Shown piece after piece: positions 7,893-16,979 of a DNA stretch of 64,000 nucleotides. The first letter of the stretch is position 1. The number at the start of each line of letters is the position of its first letter. Both the position numbers and the translations under genes were made by a program. This stretch comes from Variovorax paradoxus. GTDB taxonomy: Bacteria > Pseudomonadota > Gammaproteobacteria > Burkholderiales > Burkholderiaceae_C. The stretch lies in contig NZ_JXQQ01000044.1 of NCBI RefSeq assembly GCF_000834655.1, positions 62,001 to 126,000 on the forward strand, given 5' to 3'. Below the pieces are notes generated by a model. That model was not told where the DNA came from and ran no database searches. It saw nothing but the letters and a program-made list of their open reading frames with translations.

Positions 7893-9251
7893 ATGACGGC
7901 GTCTTCCACTTCGATCTCCACCTCGACCCCCACCCCAGCCAGGCCATCCCAGCGCATCGCGGTGCTCGGCGCCGGGCCCATGGGCCTGGCGGTGGCGTAC
8001 CAACTGACCCTCGAAGGCCATCGGCCGGTGGTCTTCGAGGCCGACAACCGCGTGGGCGGCATGACGGCCGCGTTCGATTTCAGCGGACTGAAGATCGAGC
8101 GCTACTACCACTTCCACTGCATCTCCGACGCAGCCTTCCTGCAGGTGCTGGACGAACTGGGCCTCGGCGCGAAGATGAACTGGGTCGCCACGAAGATGGG
8201 CTACTGGTACCAGAACCGCCTGCAGGCCTGGGGCAACCCGGTGGCGCTGCTGCGCTTCAAGGGCCTGGGCTTGGTGGCCAAGTTCCGCTATGGCCTGCAT
8301 GCCTTTCTTTCCACCAAGCGCAACGACTGGAAGCCGCTGGACCGCCTGGATGCCACGGAATGGATCAAGCGCTGGGTCGGCGCCGAAGCCTACGAGGTGC
8401 TCTGGCGGCGCCTCTTCGACTACAAGTTCTACGACTACAGCTCGAACCTCTCGGCCGCCTGGATCTGGAGCCGCATCCGGCGCATCGGGCGCTCGCGCTA
8501 CAGCCTCTTCAAGGAGAAGCTGGGCTACCTGGAAGGCGGCTCGCAGACGTTGCTCGATGCGATGAAGAACGCCATCGAAAGCAAGGGCGGCGAGATCCGG
8601 CTGTCGTCTCCGGCCTCCAGGGTCGTGATCGAAGCGGGCGCGGTCAAGGGCGTGCAGACCGCGGCCGGCATCGAAGCCTTCGACAAGGTGATCAGCACGG
8701 TGCCGCTGCCTTACGTGCCGCGCCTCATGCCCGACTTGCCGCCCGATGTGCTCGCGTCCTTCGCGGCGCTGAAGAACATCGCGGTGGTCTGCGTGATAGC
8801 CAAGCTGCGCAAGCCGCTGACCGAGAATTTCTGGCTCAACATCAACGATCCCGAGATGGACATCCCGGGCCTCGTGGAATACAGCAACCTGCGGCCCCTG
8901 AGCCCGCACGTGCTGTACGTGCCGTTCTACATGCCGGGCGAGCACCCCAAGTTCCAGGACGCCGACGAGGTGTTCCTGGCCAAGGTGCGCGCCTACTGCA
9001 TGAAGATCAACCCGAGCCTCACCGCCGACGATTTCGTCGACATGCGCGCAAGCCGCTACCGCTACGCGCAACCGATCTGCGATCCCGGCTACCTGGACCA
9101 CCTGCCGCCGGCCGCGTTGCCGGTGAAGGGGCTGTGGGTGGCCGACACGTCCTACTACTACCCCGAAGACCGCGGCATTTCGGAGAGCATCGGGTTCGGC
9201 CGCCAGCTGGCGACCTCGGCAGCACTCGACACGCTTCAGGCCGCAGCATGA
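7893..9251 (+). CDS. FAD/NAD(P)-dependent oxidoreductase, HemY/amine-oxidase superfamily
   Basis: The 452-residue protein has a Ser/Thr/Pro-rich first 20 residues and then an ADP-binding GAGPMG motif at 26-31. The FAD-ribose glutamate is in VVFEADNRVGG, followed by GGSQTLLDAM and a C-terminal FAD motif near GLWVADTSYYYPEDRG. This is the COG1232 type, which includes protoporphyrinogen oxidase, carotenoid desaturases and UDP-galactopyranose-mutase-like enzymes. A heme role is unlikely because no heme gene is near and it lies inside a glycan operon. It starts at the base after the upstream stop. A mutase, desaturase or oxidase acting on a sugar or a polyprenyl carrier is possible; the actual reaction is unknown. 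Confidence 0.8.
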   Translation: MTASSTSISTSTPTPARPSQRIAVLGAGPMGLAVAYQLTLEGHRPVVFEADNRVGGMTAAFDFSGLKIERYYHFHCISDAAFLQVLDELGLGAKMNWVATKMGYWYQNRLQAWGNPVALLRFKGLGLVAKFRYGLHAFLSTKRNDWKPLDRLDATEWIKRWVGAEAYEVLWRRLFDYKFYDYSSNLSAAWIWSRIRRIGRSRYSLFKEKLGYLEGGSQTLLDAMKNAIESKGGEIRLSSPASRVVIEAGAVKGVQTAAGIEAFDKVISTVPLPYVPRLMPDLPPDVLASFAALKNIAVVCVIAKLRKPLTENFWLNINDPEMDIPGLVEYSNLRPLSPHVLYVPFYMPGEHPKFQDADEVFLAKVRAYCMKINPSLTADDFVDMRASRYRYAQPICDPGYLDHLPPAALPVKGLWVADTSYYYPEDRGISESIGFGRQLATSAALDTLQAAA

Positions 9252-9261
9252 GAAGCCTGTC

Positions 9262-9651
9262 GTGGTGATTCCCCAGTTCCTGCGCTTCCTCGTCGCCGGC
9301 GGCATCGCGGCAGCGGCCAACTACGGGTCGCGCTTTGTCTTCAGCATCTGGCTGAGCTACAGCGTGGCGATCGTGCTGGCTTACCTGGTCGGCATGATCG
9401 TGGCGTTCGCGCTCATGCGGCACCACGTCTTCGATGCCAAGGCCGGCGACCTGCGCGCACAGGTCGCGAAGTTCGTCGTCGTGAATGTCTTCGCGGTGCT
9501 GCAGACGCTCGCCATCAGCCTGGTGCTGGTGCATTGGGTGTTCCCGGCCTTCGGCGTCGTGAACCATGCCGAAGCCATCGCGCACCTCGTGGGGGTGCTG
9601 GTGCCCGCAGTCACGAGCTACTTCGGGCACCGGATGCTGACGTTCAAATGA
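9262..9651 (+). CDS. GtrA-family small membrane protein (lipid-linked sugar flippase-like), first copy
   Basis: This 129-residue protein has four hydrophobic segments and the GtrA pattern FLRFLVAGGIAAAANYGSRF at its start, with HHVFDAK after the second segment and FGHRMLTFK at the end. GtrA proteins are associated with moving polyprenyl-phosphate sugars across the inner membrane. The start is a GTG at 9262, with a second GTG directly after it at 9265, and it lies 10 bases after the preceding stop. In the Pseudomonas aeruginosa pilin D-arabinofuranose system, as I recall it, a GtrA-like gene also follows the DprE-type genes. Here it would present the lipid-linked pentose to the GT-C enzyme encoded next. 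Confidence 0.88.
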   Translation: MVIPQFLRFLVAGGIAAAANYGSRFVFSIWLSYSVAIVLAYLVGMIVAFALMRHHVFDAKAGDLRAQVAKFVVVNVFAVLQTLAISLVLVHWVFPAFGVVNHAEAIAHLVGVLVPAVTSYFGHRMLTFK

Positions 9652-11747
9652 ACCTCGGATCGGCCGACACCAGGCGTTTTCTCTGGCCGACCCTTGCCTG
9701 CGTCGGCGTCTTTATCTGCCTGATCGCAGGAATCGCCGCATCGGGCATTCCCGTTGCCCAGACCCTGAAGGACGCGAAGCCCTACGTGTTGCTTGCGGTT
9801 GCGCTCGGAGGCATCGCGCTCTTTGGCGCATGGCGTCGCGTGGAACCCGCAGCGGTTCTGCTGGCGCTGTTTGCCATCCTGTCGGTGCAATTCGTCGAGG
9901 TGTCGGCCTTCATTGCAATGCCGGCCTTCCTGCTGGCATCTGCGGTCGTGGGGCAACGCATCGGGAGGCGCTTCGGCGTGGCCGACCTGCTCCTGGCCAC
10001 GTTCATCGGCATCTTCGTCCTGACGGGCCTTATCAGCTGGACGCTGCCCTACAAGATCCACACGCGCTGGGTCTACACGGTCCTGCTGGCCGGGCTGCTC
10101 TGGCTGGAGCGCCGCGCGGCGCGCGACGTGCTGCTGGTCACCTGGCGGGGATGCGCCGACGCCCTGTCGCGCTCGAAGGCCGCCGCGAGCCTGGCCCTGG
10201 TCGTTGCCGTCGCCTCGCTGTCTACCGCCTGGCTGCCCAGCATCTTCTTCGACGACCTCGCCTACCACTCGATGCTGCCAACGCAGCTGATCCACCTAGG
10301 CTACTACCGCTTCGACGTGGCGACGCAGGTCTGGGCGGTCGCGCCCTGGGCCTCCGACATCGTGCATGCGGTGGTGGGCGTGCTGGCCAACACGGAGTCG
10401 CGTGGCGCCGTCAACATCGGATGGTTCTGGCTCGCCTGCTGCGCGCTCTGGCGATTCGGCGCGCTCATCGGCCTCAGCGACAAATGGAAGTGGCTGGGCA
10501 TCGCGCTCTATGCGAGCCAGCCGTACATCAGCGGCCTCTTCGGGACCGCGCAAGTGGAGAACGAGCTTGTTCCCCTCACGCTGGCACTGGCCATCCTCTG
10601 CGTGCGGATCTGCAGGGACAAGGACCCAAACGCGATCTACGCACTCGTGATCCTGGCGGGGCTTTTCGCTGCGCTGAAGGCGTCGCAGGCCCTGGTGATC
10701 GCACCTTTCGTTCTTGTCTGCGCGCCCGCGCTGTTCAAGGCCAACTTGCGCAAGTTGCTGCTCGCGGCCGCCATCGCCCTGGCACTCGGCAGCTCGAGCT
10801 ACGTGTATGCCTGGCTCGCCACCGGCAACCCGTTGCTGCCGCTGTTCAATGCCTACTTCAAGTCGCCGTTCTTCCCGATCACGAATTTCCACGACGGGCG
10901 TTGGTCGCAAGGCCTGAACTGGCGCAGCGTGTGGGACCTCACGTTCGCGACGGACAAATACCAGGAGACCAGCGCCGGCGGCGCGGGGCTTTCGGTGCTG
11001 GCATTGAGCATCCCACTGCTCGCAACGCTGGCTATTGCGGCGCTGCGCCGCACGACCCTCTGGCTGCTTCTCGCGCTGGTGGGCATGTTCGCGGCAATCC
11101 AGTACCTGCGCTACATCGCGCCGCTCTTGATCGTGGCGATTCCGCTCGCGCTGTTCGCCATCGACAGGTATGTGGCGCCGAAGATCGCAACGGGTGCCGT
11201 CGTCATCCTGGTCGTCGCCAACCTGGTGCTCATCCCGACGTCGATCTATCTGCTCAGGGACAAGCTGCTTCACACGCAACTGAGCTCGCTGGTCAAGAGG
11301 TCCAAGGGCGATGCGAACGAGCAGATTCTGCGGAACTACGCCTTCGAGACCGTCGCAGCCGCGCACCTGCTGAAGGACCCCGCTCCAGCCAGGGCCGTCT
11401 TCCTCGCCGACAAGGAGCGCCCTTTCACCGCGCCGTTCGCGGGCCGCGCCTTCGCGCAGAGCTGGTACGACACCTACTTCTCGGCGGCCGGCGCCGAAGC
11501 GGACGCCGACCTCACGGGCGAGCGCTGGAAGCAGCTTCTTTCTCTCAACGGCATCGGCTTCGTGCTGGCGAAGAACGATCCGGCCGATCGTCCCGCGCTG
11601 CACGCGGTGCTGCGTGCCGACGCCGTGCCGACGCTGGTGGGCCCTGCCCACACGCTGTATTGCCTGTGCAAGCCTCGGCAGCCGGCGGCAGCTGGCGATG
11701 CGCTCTACAAGGCCCGGGACCTGAGCGCCCGGCTCAGGTTGTTCTGA
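9648..11747 (+). CDS. Large polytopic membrane protein, probable GT-C glycosyltransferase (arabinosyltransferase candidate)
   Basis: The 699-residue protein has about twelve hydrophobic segments and a soluble C-terminal domain of around 150 residues. A loop after the first group of membrane segments holds FFDDLAYH (D202, D203), the acidic pair expected in the catalytic loop of GT-C enzymes. Its ATG overlaps the stop of the first gtrA-like gene by four bases and a second gtrA-like gene follows five bases later. A GT-C enzyme uses polyprenyl-phosphate sugars on the periplasmic side, which is what this operon appears to make. I infer that it transfers D-arabinose or a derivative to a protein or glycan acceptor. 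No named family was recognised; a polymerase is the main alternative. Confidence 0.7.
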   Translation: MNLGSADTRRFLWPTLACVGVFICLIAGIAASGIPVAQTLKDAKPYVLLAVALGGIALFGAWRRVEPAAVLLALFAILSVQFVEVSAFIAMPAFLLASAVVGQRIGRRFGVADLLLATFIGIFVLTGLISWTLPYKIHTRWVYTVLLAGLLWLERRAARDVLLVTWRGCADALSRSKAAASLALVVAVASLSTAWLPSIFFDDLAYHSMLPTQLIHLGYYRFDVATQVWAVAPWASDIVHAVVGVLANTESRGAVNIGWFWLACCALWRFGALIGLSDKWKWLGIALYASQPYISGLFGTAQVENELVPLTLALAILCVRICRDKDPNAIYALVILAGLFAALKASQALVIAPFVLVCAPALFKANLRKLLLAAAIALALGSSSYVYAWLATGNPLLPLFNAYFKSPFFPITNFHDGRWSQGLNWRSVWDLTFATDKYQETSAGGAGLSVLALSIPLLATLAIAALRRTTLWLLLALVGMFAAIQYLRYIAPLLIVAIPLALFAIDRYVAPKIATGAVVILVVANLVLIPTSIYLLRDKLLHTQLSSLVKRSKGDANEQILRNYAFETVAAAHLLKDPAPARAVFLADKERPFTAPFAGRAFAQSWYDTYFSAAGAEADADLTGERWKQLLSLNGIGFVLAKNDPADRPALHAVLRADAVPTLVGPAHTLYCLCKPRQPAAAGDALYKARDLSARLRLF

Positions 11748-11752
11748 AGGCC

Positions 11753-12130
11753 ATGCGGCAACTCGTCCTCTTCGGCGTGATCGGCGTGACGCAGCTCGTC
11801 GCCGACACGCTGATCTTCTATCTGCTGCTCAAGCTGTCGATCACGCCGTGGATCGCGAACTCGATCTCGCGGTTCCTTGCGCTCCTTCTGGGTTTTGCGC
11901 TGAACGGTGCGATCACGTTCAGGCAGCCCGACAACACGGCATCGACCTCGAAGAAAAGCTTCGTCCGCCTGCTGGTCCTTTGGCTGGCCTTGACCTTCGT
12001 GAGCTCCGAACTGGTCACGCTGGCGAGCCACCACGTCTCTGACCATCGATTGCTTGCGGCCAAGCTCGGGGTCGAACTCGCGCTGGCGTTCGTGTCGTTC
12101 TTCATTTCAAAGACCTGGGTTTACCGATGA
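11753..12130 (+). CDS. GtrA-family small membrane protein, second copy
   Basis: At 125 residues with four hydrophobic segments, it has the GtrA layout: FGVIGVTQLVADTLIFYLL, then RFLALLLGFALNGAITFR, two more segments, and the end FFISKTWVYR. It is clearly divergent from the copy at 9262, so this is not a recent duplication. The start ATG is five bases after the GT-C stop, and its own stop overlaps the ATG of the GT2 gene (ATGA, 12127-12130). The pairing with a DPM1-like GT2 matches the bactoprenol glucosylation layout gtrA-gtrB. It may therefore flip a second lipid-linked sugar made by that GT2. Confidence 0.87.
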   Translation: MRQLVLFGVIGVTQLVADTLIFYLLLKLSITPWIANSISRFLALLLGFALNGAITFRQPDNTASTSKKSFVRLLVLWLALTFVSSELVTLASHHVSDHRLLAAKLGVELALAFVSFFISKTWVYR

Positions 12131-13152
12131 CGCCACCACCGAACACCGCTCCCTTGCGCGCCATCGCGGTCGTCATCCCCTGCTACCGGTCGGGCGAACT
12201 GGCTCTGGACGTCATCCGGCGTATCGGGCCGGAAGTCGGCTGGATCTTCGTCGTCGACGACTGCTGCCCGGTCCAGACCGGACAGACGGTGCTCAAGCAC
12301 AGCACCGACCCCAGGGTCACTGTTCTTTTCCACGCCGAGAACCAGGGCGTGGGCGGCGCGGTGATCACGGGCTACAACGCGGCCATGAAGACGGACGCCT
12401 CCGTCGTCGTCAAGATCGACGGCGATGGGCAGATGGCGCCGGAGCGCATTCCGCAGTTGTGCAGCCCCATCCTTTCGGGGCAGGCGGACTACGTCAAGGG
12501 CAACCGCTTCCACATCGCCGGCGGCGTCGCGGCGATGCCGCCGCTTCGCCTGATCGGCAATGTCGCCCTGTCATTCATCACCAAGGCGTCGAGCGGCTAC
12601 TGGCAGCTGTTCGATCCGACGAACGGGTACACCGCGATCCACGCCCGGGTGCTGGCCGAACTGGACACCGGGAAGATCGCGAAGCGCTACTTCTTCGAAT
12701 CCGACATGCTGTTTCGGCTGAACCTGCTGCGGGCCGTCGTCTCCGAAATGCCGATGAAGGCTGCCTACGACGGCGAACCGTCGAGCCTGAGCCCGATGAA
12801 GGTGATCGCGCCGTTCCTGAGGGGCAACACGCGCAACTTCTTCAAGCGCGTGCTCTACCGCTACTTCGTCTCGGATTTTTCGCTCGCCTCGCTGGAGCTC
12901 GTGTTCGCGGTGCCGCTGCTGGCGTTCGGCATCATCTACGGCGCCGAGCACCTGCTGTCGAACCGCATCAGCGGCGGCGTGGCCTCTGCGGGCACGGTGA
13001 TGGCGTCGGCCTTGCCGATCATCCTGGGGTTCCAGCTTCTGCTGTCGTGGCTCAACTACGACGTGTCGGGCCAGCCCACGCAGGCATTGCACCCGCAGTT
13101 GCCGCCGCTCGACGATGCACCGCCAGCGCAGCGCCCCCAGGCGCCGCCCTGA
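12127..13152 (+). CDS. Glycosyltransferase family 2, DPM1/GtrB-like, with two C-terminal membrane segments
   Basis: The N-terminal 220 residues form a GT-A domain: AVVIPCYRSGE at the start, VDDCC at 43-47 and the metal-binding DGDGQ at 98-102. Two membrane segments follow near residues 250-275 and 292-312, then a Pro-rich tail. This is the layout of polyprenyl-phosphate glycosyltransferases (GtrB, DPM1), which move a sugar from a nucleotide donor to undecaprenyl phosphate on the cytoplasmic face. Translational overlap with the second gtrA-like gene supports a flippase-transferase pair. The sugar is unknown. It ends four bases from the end of the convergent rfbC gene, with no room for a dedicated terminator. 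Confidence 0.85.
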   Translation: MTPPPNTAPLRAIAVVIPCYRSGELALDVIRRIGPEVGWIFVVDDCCPVQTGQTVLKHSTDPRVTVLFHAENQGVGGAVITGYNAAMKTDASVVVKIDGDGQMAPERIPQLCSPILSGQADYVKGNRFHIAGGVAAMPPLRLIGNVALSFITKASSGYWQLFDPTNGYTAIHARVLAELDTGKIAKRYFFESDMLFRLNLLRAVVSEMPMKAAYDGEPSSLSPMKVIAPFLRGNTRNFFKRVLYRYFVSDFSLASLELVFAVPLLAFGIIYGAEHLLSNRISGGVASAGTVMASALPIILGFQLLLSWLNYDVSGQPTQALHPQLPPLDDAPPAQRPQAPP

Positions 13153-13156
13153 TCGA

Positions 13157-13705
13157 TCAGTCGAACAGCGAGGCGTCCGCCAGCAGAGACGCCGCGGCGT
13201 CCTTGCCCGACAGCTGCGGTTCGACACCGGTCGCCGGCCATTCGATGGCCAGCTGCGGGTCGTTCCAGGCAATGGCGCGCTCGTGGGCGGGCGCGTAGTA
13301 GTCGGTGGTCTTGTAGAGGAATTCCGCTGTCTCGCTCAGCACCAGAAAGCCGTGCGCGAAGCCGGCCGGCACCCAGAGCTGCCTGTGGTTGTCTTCGCTC
13401 AACTCGACGCCCACCCACTTGCCGAAGGTCGGCGACGACTTGCGGATGTCGACGGCCACGTCGAACACCGCACCGCGCACCACCCGCACGAGCTTGCCCT
13501 GCGGCTGCTGGATCTGGTAGTGCAGTCCGCGCAGCACGCCCTTGACGGAGCGCGAATGGTTGTCCTGGACGAAGTCGACGTGCTTGCCGACTGCTTCGTC
13601 GAAGGCCTTCTGGTTGAAGCTCTCGAAGAAGAAGCCTCGTGCGTCGCCGAAGACCTTCGGCTCGATCACGATCACTTCAGGAATCGCGGTGGGCGTGGCC
13701 TTCAC
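13157..13705 (-). CDS. rfbC: dTDP-4-dehydrorhamnose 3,5-epimerase
   Basis: This 182-residue cupin-type enzyme converts dTDP-4-keto-6-deoxyglucose to dTDP-4-keto-L-rhamnose. Family motifs are plain: [13 protein letters not shown], the catalytic-histidine region [18 protein letters not shown], and [10 protein letters not shown]. Length is typical for RmlC. The start is a GTG at 13705 that overlaps the rfbA stop (GTGA), so translation is probably coupled. It is the last gene of rmlBDAC on the minus strand and converges with the GT2 gene. The C-terminal 25 residues ([19 protein letters not shown]) are an RmlC tail without known function. Confidence 0.95.
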   Translation of the reverse strand: MKATPTAIPEVIVIEPKVFGDARGFFFESFNQKAFDEAVGKHVDFVQDNHSRSVKGVLRGLHYQIQQPQGKLVRVVRGAVFDVAVDIRKSSPTFGKWVGVELSEDNHRQLWVPAGFAHGFLVLSETAEFLYKTTDYYAPAHERAIAWNDPQLAIEWPATGVEPQLSGKDAAASLLADASLFD

Positions 13706-14598
13706 GAGCGCACCTCGTCGTTCAGCAGGTGCTTGAGGTACTTGCCGTAGCCGCTCTTTTCCAGCGGCGCGGCGAGCTTGGAGAGCTGCTCGGTCGTGAT
13801 GAAGCCGTTGCGCCACGCGATTTCCTCGGGGCACGCGATCTTCAGGCCTTGCCGATGCTCGAGCGTGGCGATGAATTGGCCGGCTTCCAGCAGGCTGTCG
13901 TGCGTGCCGGTATCGAGCCACGCATAGCCGCGCTGCATGATCTGCACGTTGAGCTGGTCGAGGTCCAGGTACGCCTGGTTGACCGCGGTAATTTCCAGTT
14001 CGCCGCGTGCGCTGGGCTTCACGGCCTTGGCGATGTCGACGACCTGGTTGTCGTAGAAGTAGAGGCCGGTGACCGCATAGCTGCTCTTGGGCTTGAGCGG
14101 CTTCTCTTCGATGCTGCTCGCCCTGCCCTTGGCATCGAAGGCCACCACGCCATAACGCTCGGGGTCGTGCACGTGGTACGCGAATACAGTGGCGCCCGAG
14201 GTCTTGGCGTCCGCGTCGGCCAGCAGGTGAGCGAAGTCGTGCCCATAGAAGATGTTGTCCCCCAGCACCAACGCACTCGGATCGTTCCCCACGAACTTGT
14301 CCCCGATGATGAACGCCTGCGCCAGCCCGTCCGGGCTCGGCTGCACCGCATATTGCAGGTTGATGCCCCATTGGCTGCCGTCGCCCAGCAGTTGCTGGAA
14401 ACGCGGCGTGTCCTGCGGCGTGCTGATGATCAATATGTCGCGCATGCCGCCCAGCATCAGCGTGCTCAGCGGGTAATAGATCATCGGCTTGTCGTACACC
14501 GGCAGCAGCTGCTTGCTCAGCGCCAGCGTCGCGGGATGCAGCCGGGTGCCCGAGCCACCGGCGAGGATGATGCCTTTGCGTTGCGTCGTTTGGGTCAT
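13702..14598 (-). CDS. rfbA: Glucose-1-phosphate thymidylyltransferase
   Basis: The first enzyme of dTDP-L-rhamnose synthesis, 298 residues, couples dTTP to glucose-1-phosphate. The nucleotidyltransferase signature [20 protein letters not shown] is near the N-terminus, followed by [23 protein letters not shown], and [13 protein letters not shown]. The ATG at 14598 puts the GxGTRL motif at the usual distance from the start. It overlaps rfbC by four bases and sits 32 bases after rfbD, inside the rmlBDAC order common in Burkholderiales. The enzyme is normally feedback-inhibited by dTDP-rhamnose. Confidence 0.96.
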   Translation of the reverse strand: MTQTTQRKGIILAGGSGTRLHPATLALSKQLLPVYDKPMIYYPLSTLMLGGMRDILIISTPQDTPRFQQLLGDGSQWGINLQYAVQPSPDGLAQAFIIGDKFVGNDPSALVLGDNIFYGHDFAHLLADADAKTSGATVFAYHVHDPERYGVVAFDAKGRASSIEEKPLKPKSSYAVTGLYFYDNQVVDIAKAVKPSARGELEITAVNQAYLDLDQLNVQIMQRGYAWLDTGTHDSLLEAGQFIATLEHRQGLKIACPEEIAWRNGFITTEQLSKLAAPLEKSGYGKYLKHLLNDEVRS

Positions 14599-14630
14599 GG
14601 GGTGTTCTTGTCTCTTGTCTTGCTTTGCGG

Positions 14631-15521
14631 TCAGAAGGTCTCGCGCAGCATGCGGGCGACGCCGGACTGCCATTCGGGCAGCACGAGGCCGAAGGTCGAT
14701 TGCAGCTTGGTGGTGTCCAGTCGCGAGTTGTGCGGGCGCGTGGCGGGCGTCGGGAATGCGGTCGTGGGCACGGGCTCGACCGCCTCGGGGCCGGCCTTGA
14801 GCTCCACGCCGGCGGCCTTCGCCTGCTCGATCACGAAACGCGCATAGCCGTGCCACGTGGTCACGCCGCCGGCCACCGCGTGATAGAGCCCGGCCTTGGA
14901 CGGGTCCTGCAGCGTTGCGCGAATGGCGTGCGCGGTGATGTCGGCCAGCAATTCCGCGCCGGTGGGCGCGCCGAACTGGTCGTCGATGACCGTGAGCTTG
15001 TCGCGCTCCTTGGCGATGCGAAGCATGGTCTTGGCAAAGTTGCCGCCGCGCGCGGCATACACCCAGCTGGTGCGAAAGATCAGGTGCTTGGCGCAATGCT
15101 GGGCCACCAGTTGCTCGCCTTCGAGCTTGGTGCTGCCGTACACGCTGAGCGGGCCGGTCGCGTCGTCTTCTTTCCAGGGCTTGGCTCCGCTGCCATCGAA
15201 GACGTAGTCGGTCGAGTAGTGAACCATCAGCGCGCCGATCCGCTGCGCCGCTTCGGCCACCACGCCGGGCGAGGTGGCGTTGAGCTTGCGGGCGAAGTCG
15301 GGCTCGCTCTCGGCCTTGTCGACCGCGGTGTGCGCCGCGGCATTGACGATGACGTCGGGGCGCACCTCCAGCACCGTCTCGGCGAGTTGCTCGGGGCGGC
15401 TGAAGTCGGCGTTGAAATCGGTGCTGTCGAAATCGAGCGCGACAAGTTCACCCAGGGGCGCGAGGCTGCGCTGCAGCTCCCAGCCGACCTGTCCGCCCTT
15501 GCCCAGCAGCAGCAGCTTCAT
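14631..15521 (-). CDS. rfbD: dTDP-4-dehydrorhamnose reductase
   Basis: The last step of dTDP-L-rhamnose synthesis, 296 residues. It is an SDR-fold protein beginning [20 protein letters not shown] with the GxGGQxG cofactor loop. The active-site YGSTKLEGE and the substrate region [18 protein letters not shown] are both typical of RmlD. The ATG at 15521 overlaps the rfbB stop by four bases, which argues for this start over longer in-frame extensions. Rhamnose from this pathway presumably feeds lipopolysaccharide or other glycans built with enzymes from the neighbouring plus-strand locus. Confidence 0.96.
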   Translation of the reverse strand: MKLLLLGKGGQVGWELQRSLAPLGELVALDFDSTDFNADFSRPEQLAETVLEVRPDVIVNAAAHTAVDKAESEPDFARKLNATSPGVVAEAAQRIGALMVHYSTDYVFDGSGAKPWKEDDATGPLSVYGSTKLEGEQLVAQHCAKHLIFRTSWVYAARGGNFAKTMLRIAKERDKLTVIDDQFGAPTGAELLADITAHAIRATLQDPSKAGLYHAVAGGVTTWHGYARFVIEQAKAAGVELKAGPEAVEPVPTTAFPTPATRPHNSRLDTTKLQSTFGLVLPEWQSGVARMLRETF

Positions 15522-16591
15522 GCGTTGGCTTTCGTGGTGTCGTATTGCTTTTCGACCCATTCGCGGTACGCGCCGCTTTGCACGTTGCGCACCCACTCGC
15601 CGTTCGCGAGGTACCACTCGACGGTCTTGCGGATGCCGCTGTCGAAGGTCTCGGCGGGCTTCCAGCCGAGTTCGCGCTCGAGCTTGCGCGCGTCGATGGC
15701 GTAGCGGCGGTCGTGGCCGGGGCGGTCGGTCACGTAGGTGATCTGTTCCTTGTACGGCTTGCCGTCGGCCTTGGGGCTCAATTCGTCGAGCAGCGCGCAG
15801 ACGGTGTTGACGATCTCGATGTTGGGCTTCTCGTTCCAGCCGCCCACGTTGTAGGTCTCGCCGAGCTTGCCCGCTTCGAGCACGCGGCGAATGGCGCTGC
15901 AGTGGTCCTTCACGTAAAGCCAGTCGCGCACCTGCATGCCGTCGCCGTACACGGGCAGCGGCTTGCCGGCCAGCGCGTTGACGATCATCAGCGGGATGAG
16001 CTTCTCTGGGAAATGGAACGGGCCGTAGTTGTTCGAGCAGTTGGTGGTGACCACCGGCAGGCCGTAGGTGTGGTGCCAGGCGCGCACGAGGTGGTCGCTG
16101 GCGGCCTTGCTGGCCGAGTACGGGCTGTTGGGCTCGTACTTGTTCTCTTCGGTGAAGGCCGGGTCGGCCTTGGAAAGCGAGCCGTAGACCTCGTCGGTCG
16201 ACACGTGCAGGAATCGGAAGGCTGCCTTCTGGTCGGCAGGCAGCGCATTCCAGTAGCCGCGCACGGATTCGAGCAGGCGGAAGGTGCCGAGCACGTTGGT
16301 CTGCACGAAGTCTTCGGGACCGTGGATCGAGCGATCGACGTGCGATTCCGCGGCGAAGTTAACGATTGCCCGCGGTTTGTGTTCGACCAGCAGGCGGTCG
16401 AGCAGCGCGCTGTCGCCGATGTCGCCCTGCACGAAGATGTGGTTCGGATTGCCCTTGAGCGACGCGAGCGTCTCGAGGTTGCCCGCATAGGTCAGTTTGT
16501 CGAGGTTCACGACCGGCTCGTTGCCTTCTGCAATCCAGTCGAGTACGAAATTGGCGCCAATGAAGCCTGCGCCGCCGGTTACCAGGATCAT
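15518..16591 (-). CDS. rfbB: dTDP-glucose 4,6-dehydratase
   Basis: The second enzyme of the rhamnose pathway, 357 residues, is an extended SDR with [14 protein letters not shown] at the very start, the substrate segment [11 protein letters not shown], and [12 protein letters not shown] carrying the catalytic YxxxK. The late signature is [14 protein letters not shown]. The start at 16591 gives the standard N-terminus. It heads the rmlBDAC operon. On the minus strand a GATAAT hexamer (plus coordinates 16643-16648) lies about 50 bases upstream and may be the -10 box, but I see no convincing -35. The upstream gap is shared with the divergent glycine-riboswitch promoter. Confidence 0.96.
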   Translation of the reverse strand: MILVTGGAGFIGANFVLDWIAEGNEPVVNLDKLTYAGNLETLASLKGNPNHIFVQGDIGDSALLDRLLVEHKPRAIVNFAAESHVDRSIHGPEDFVQTNVLGTFRLLESVRGYWNALPADQKAAFRFLHVSTDEVYGSLSKADPAFTEENKYEPNSPYSASKAASDHLVRAWHHTYGLPVVTTNCSNNYGPFHFPEKLIPLMIVNALAGKPLPVYGDGMQVRDWLYVKDHCSAIRRVLEAGKLGETYNVGGWNEKPNIEIVNTVCALLDELSPKADGKPYKEQITYVTDRPGHDRRYAIDARKLERELGWKPAETFDSGIRKTVEWYLANGEWVRNVQSGAYREWVEKQYDTTKANA

Positions 16592-16677
16592 GGGGTCCCC
16601 TGTTGTTGTCGAACAATCGCCCTCCGGCGAAATGAATGGATGATTATCCCATTGGCCCGCAGGGCCGAAACCTGGGG

Positions 16678-16706
16678 TTGGCGCATGCGAAGCCCGCACC
16701 TACAAT
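16678..16706 (+). promoter_or_regulatory. Sigma70-type promoter of the glycine-riboswitch transcript
   Basis: TTGGCG (16678-16683) and TACAAT (16701-16706) are separated by exactly 17 bases. The predicted transcription start is about seven bases later, near 16713, only a few bases before the first glycine aptamer begins. That position agrees with what a riboswitch leader needs, which raises confidence. Confidence 0.65.
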
Positions 16707-16716
16707 CGCCCCCACT

Positions 16717-16935
16717 GCAGGAGAGCGGGCCACCCCGGTGGCCCTACCGAAGGCGCAAACTCCCATAAACGCTCAGGTCGGCCCGAACAGGGGGTCAGTA
16801 CTGCATCACATCGAACGCCGTCTGGAGAGCCATCGCACCCCGCAAAAAGGTGTCGCGATGCACCGAAGGAGCAAACCCGTTGCAAGGTGCAACAGTGGTG
16901 AATCTCTCAGGTACCGAGGACAGGGGGAGCGGCAA
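16717..16935 (+). ncRNA. Tandem glycine riboswitch
   Basis: Two successive aptamers carry the glycine-riboswitch core. Aptamer 1 (about 16719-16795) has GGAGAG, TACCGAAGGCGCAA, GCTCAGGT and GAACAGGGGG. Aptamer 2 (about 16822-16930) has GGAGAG, CACCGAAGGAGCAA, CTCTCAGGT and GGACAGGGGG. The order and spacing match the cooperative double-aptamer class (Rfam RF00504 as I recall). It lies directly upstream of a DadA-like dehydrogenase, so glycine should control that gene, most likely switching it on for amino-acid oxidation. The region between the second aptamer and the ATG contains a small hairpin but no terminator with a U-tract, so control may be at translation. Confidence 0.93.
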
Positions 16936-16960
16936 CTTGGACAGCGGACGTCCGGTTGCT

Positions 16961-16979
16961 TGCTATTGAATCAATAGCA
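16961..16979 (+). promoter_or_regulatory. Hairpin in the riboswitch expression platform
   Basis: TGCTATTG and CAATAGCA form a perfect 8-bp stem with an AAT loop, 26 bases after the second aptamer and 45 bases before the dadA start. No U-run follows, so it is not an intrinsic terminator. It could be an alternative-pairing partner for control of the AAAGG ribosome site at 17011-17015; that pairing is not evident by eye. Confidence 0.4.

Noticed and set aside
7893-9251. Calling the HemY-like protein protoporphyrinogen oxidase
   Set aside because: The FAD fold fits, but it is embedded in a glycan operon with no other heme gene nearby; hemE is over 40 kb away and in another context.
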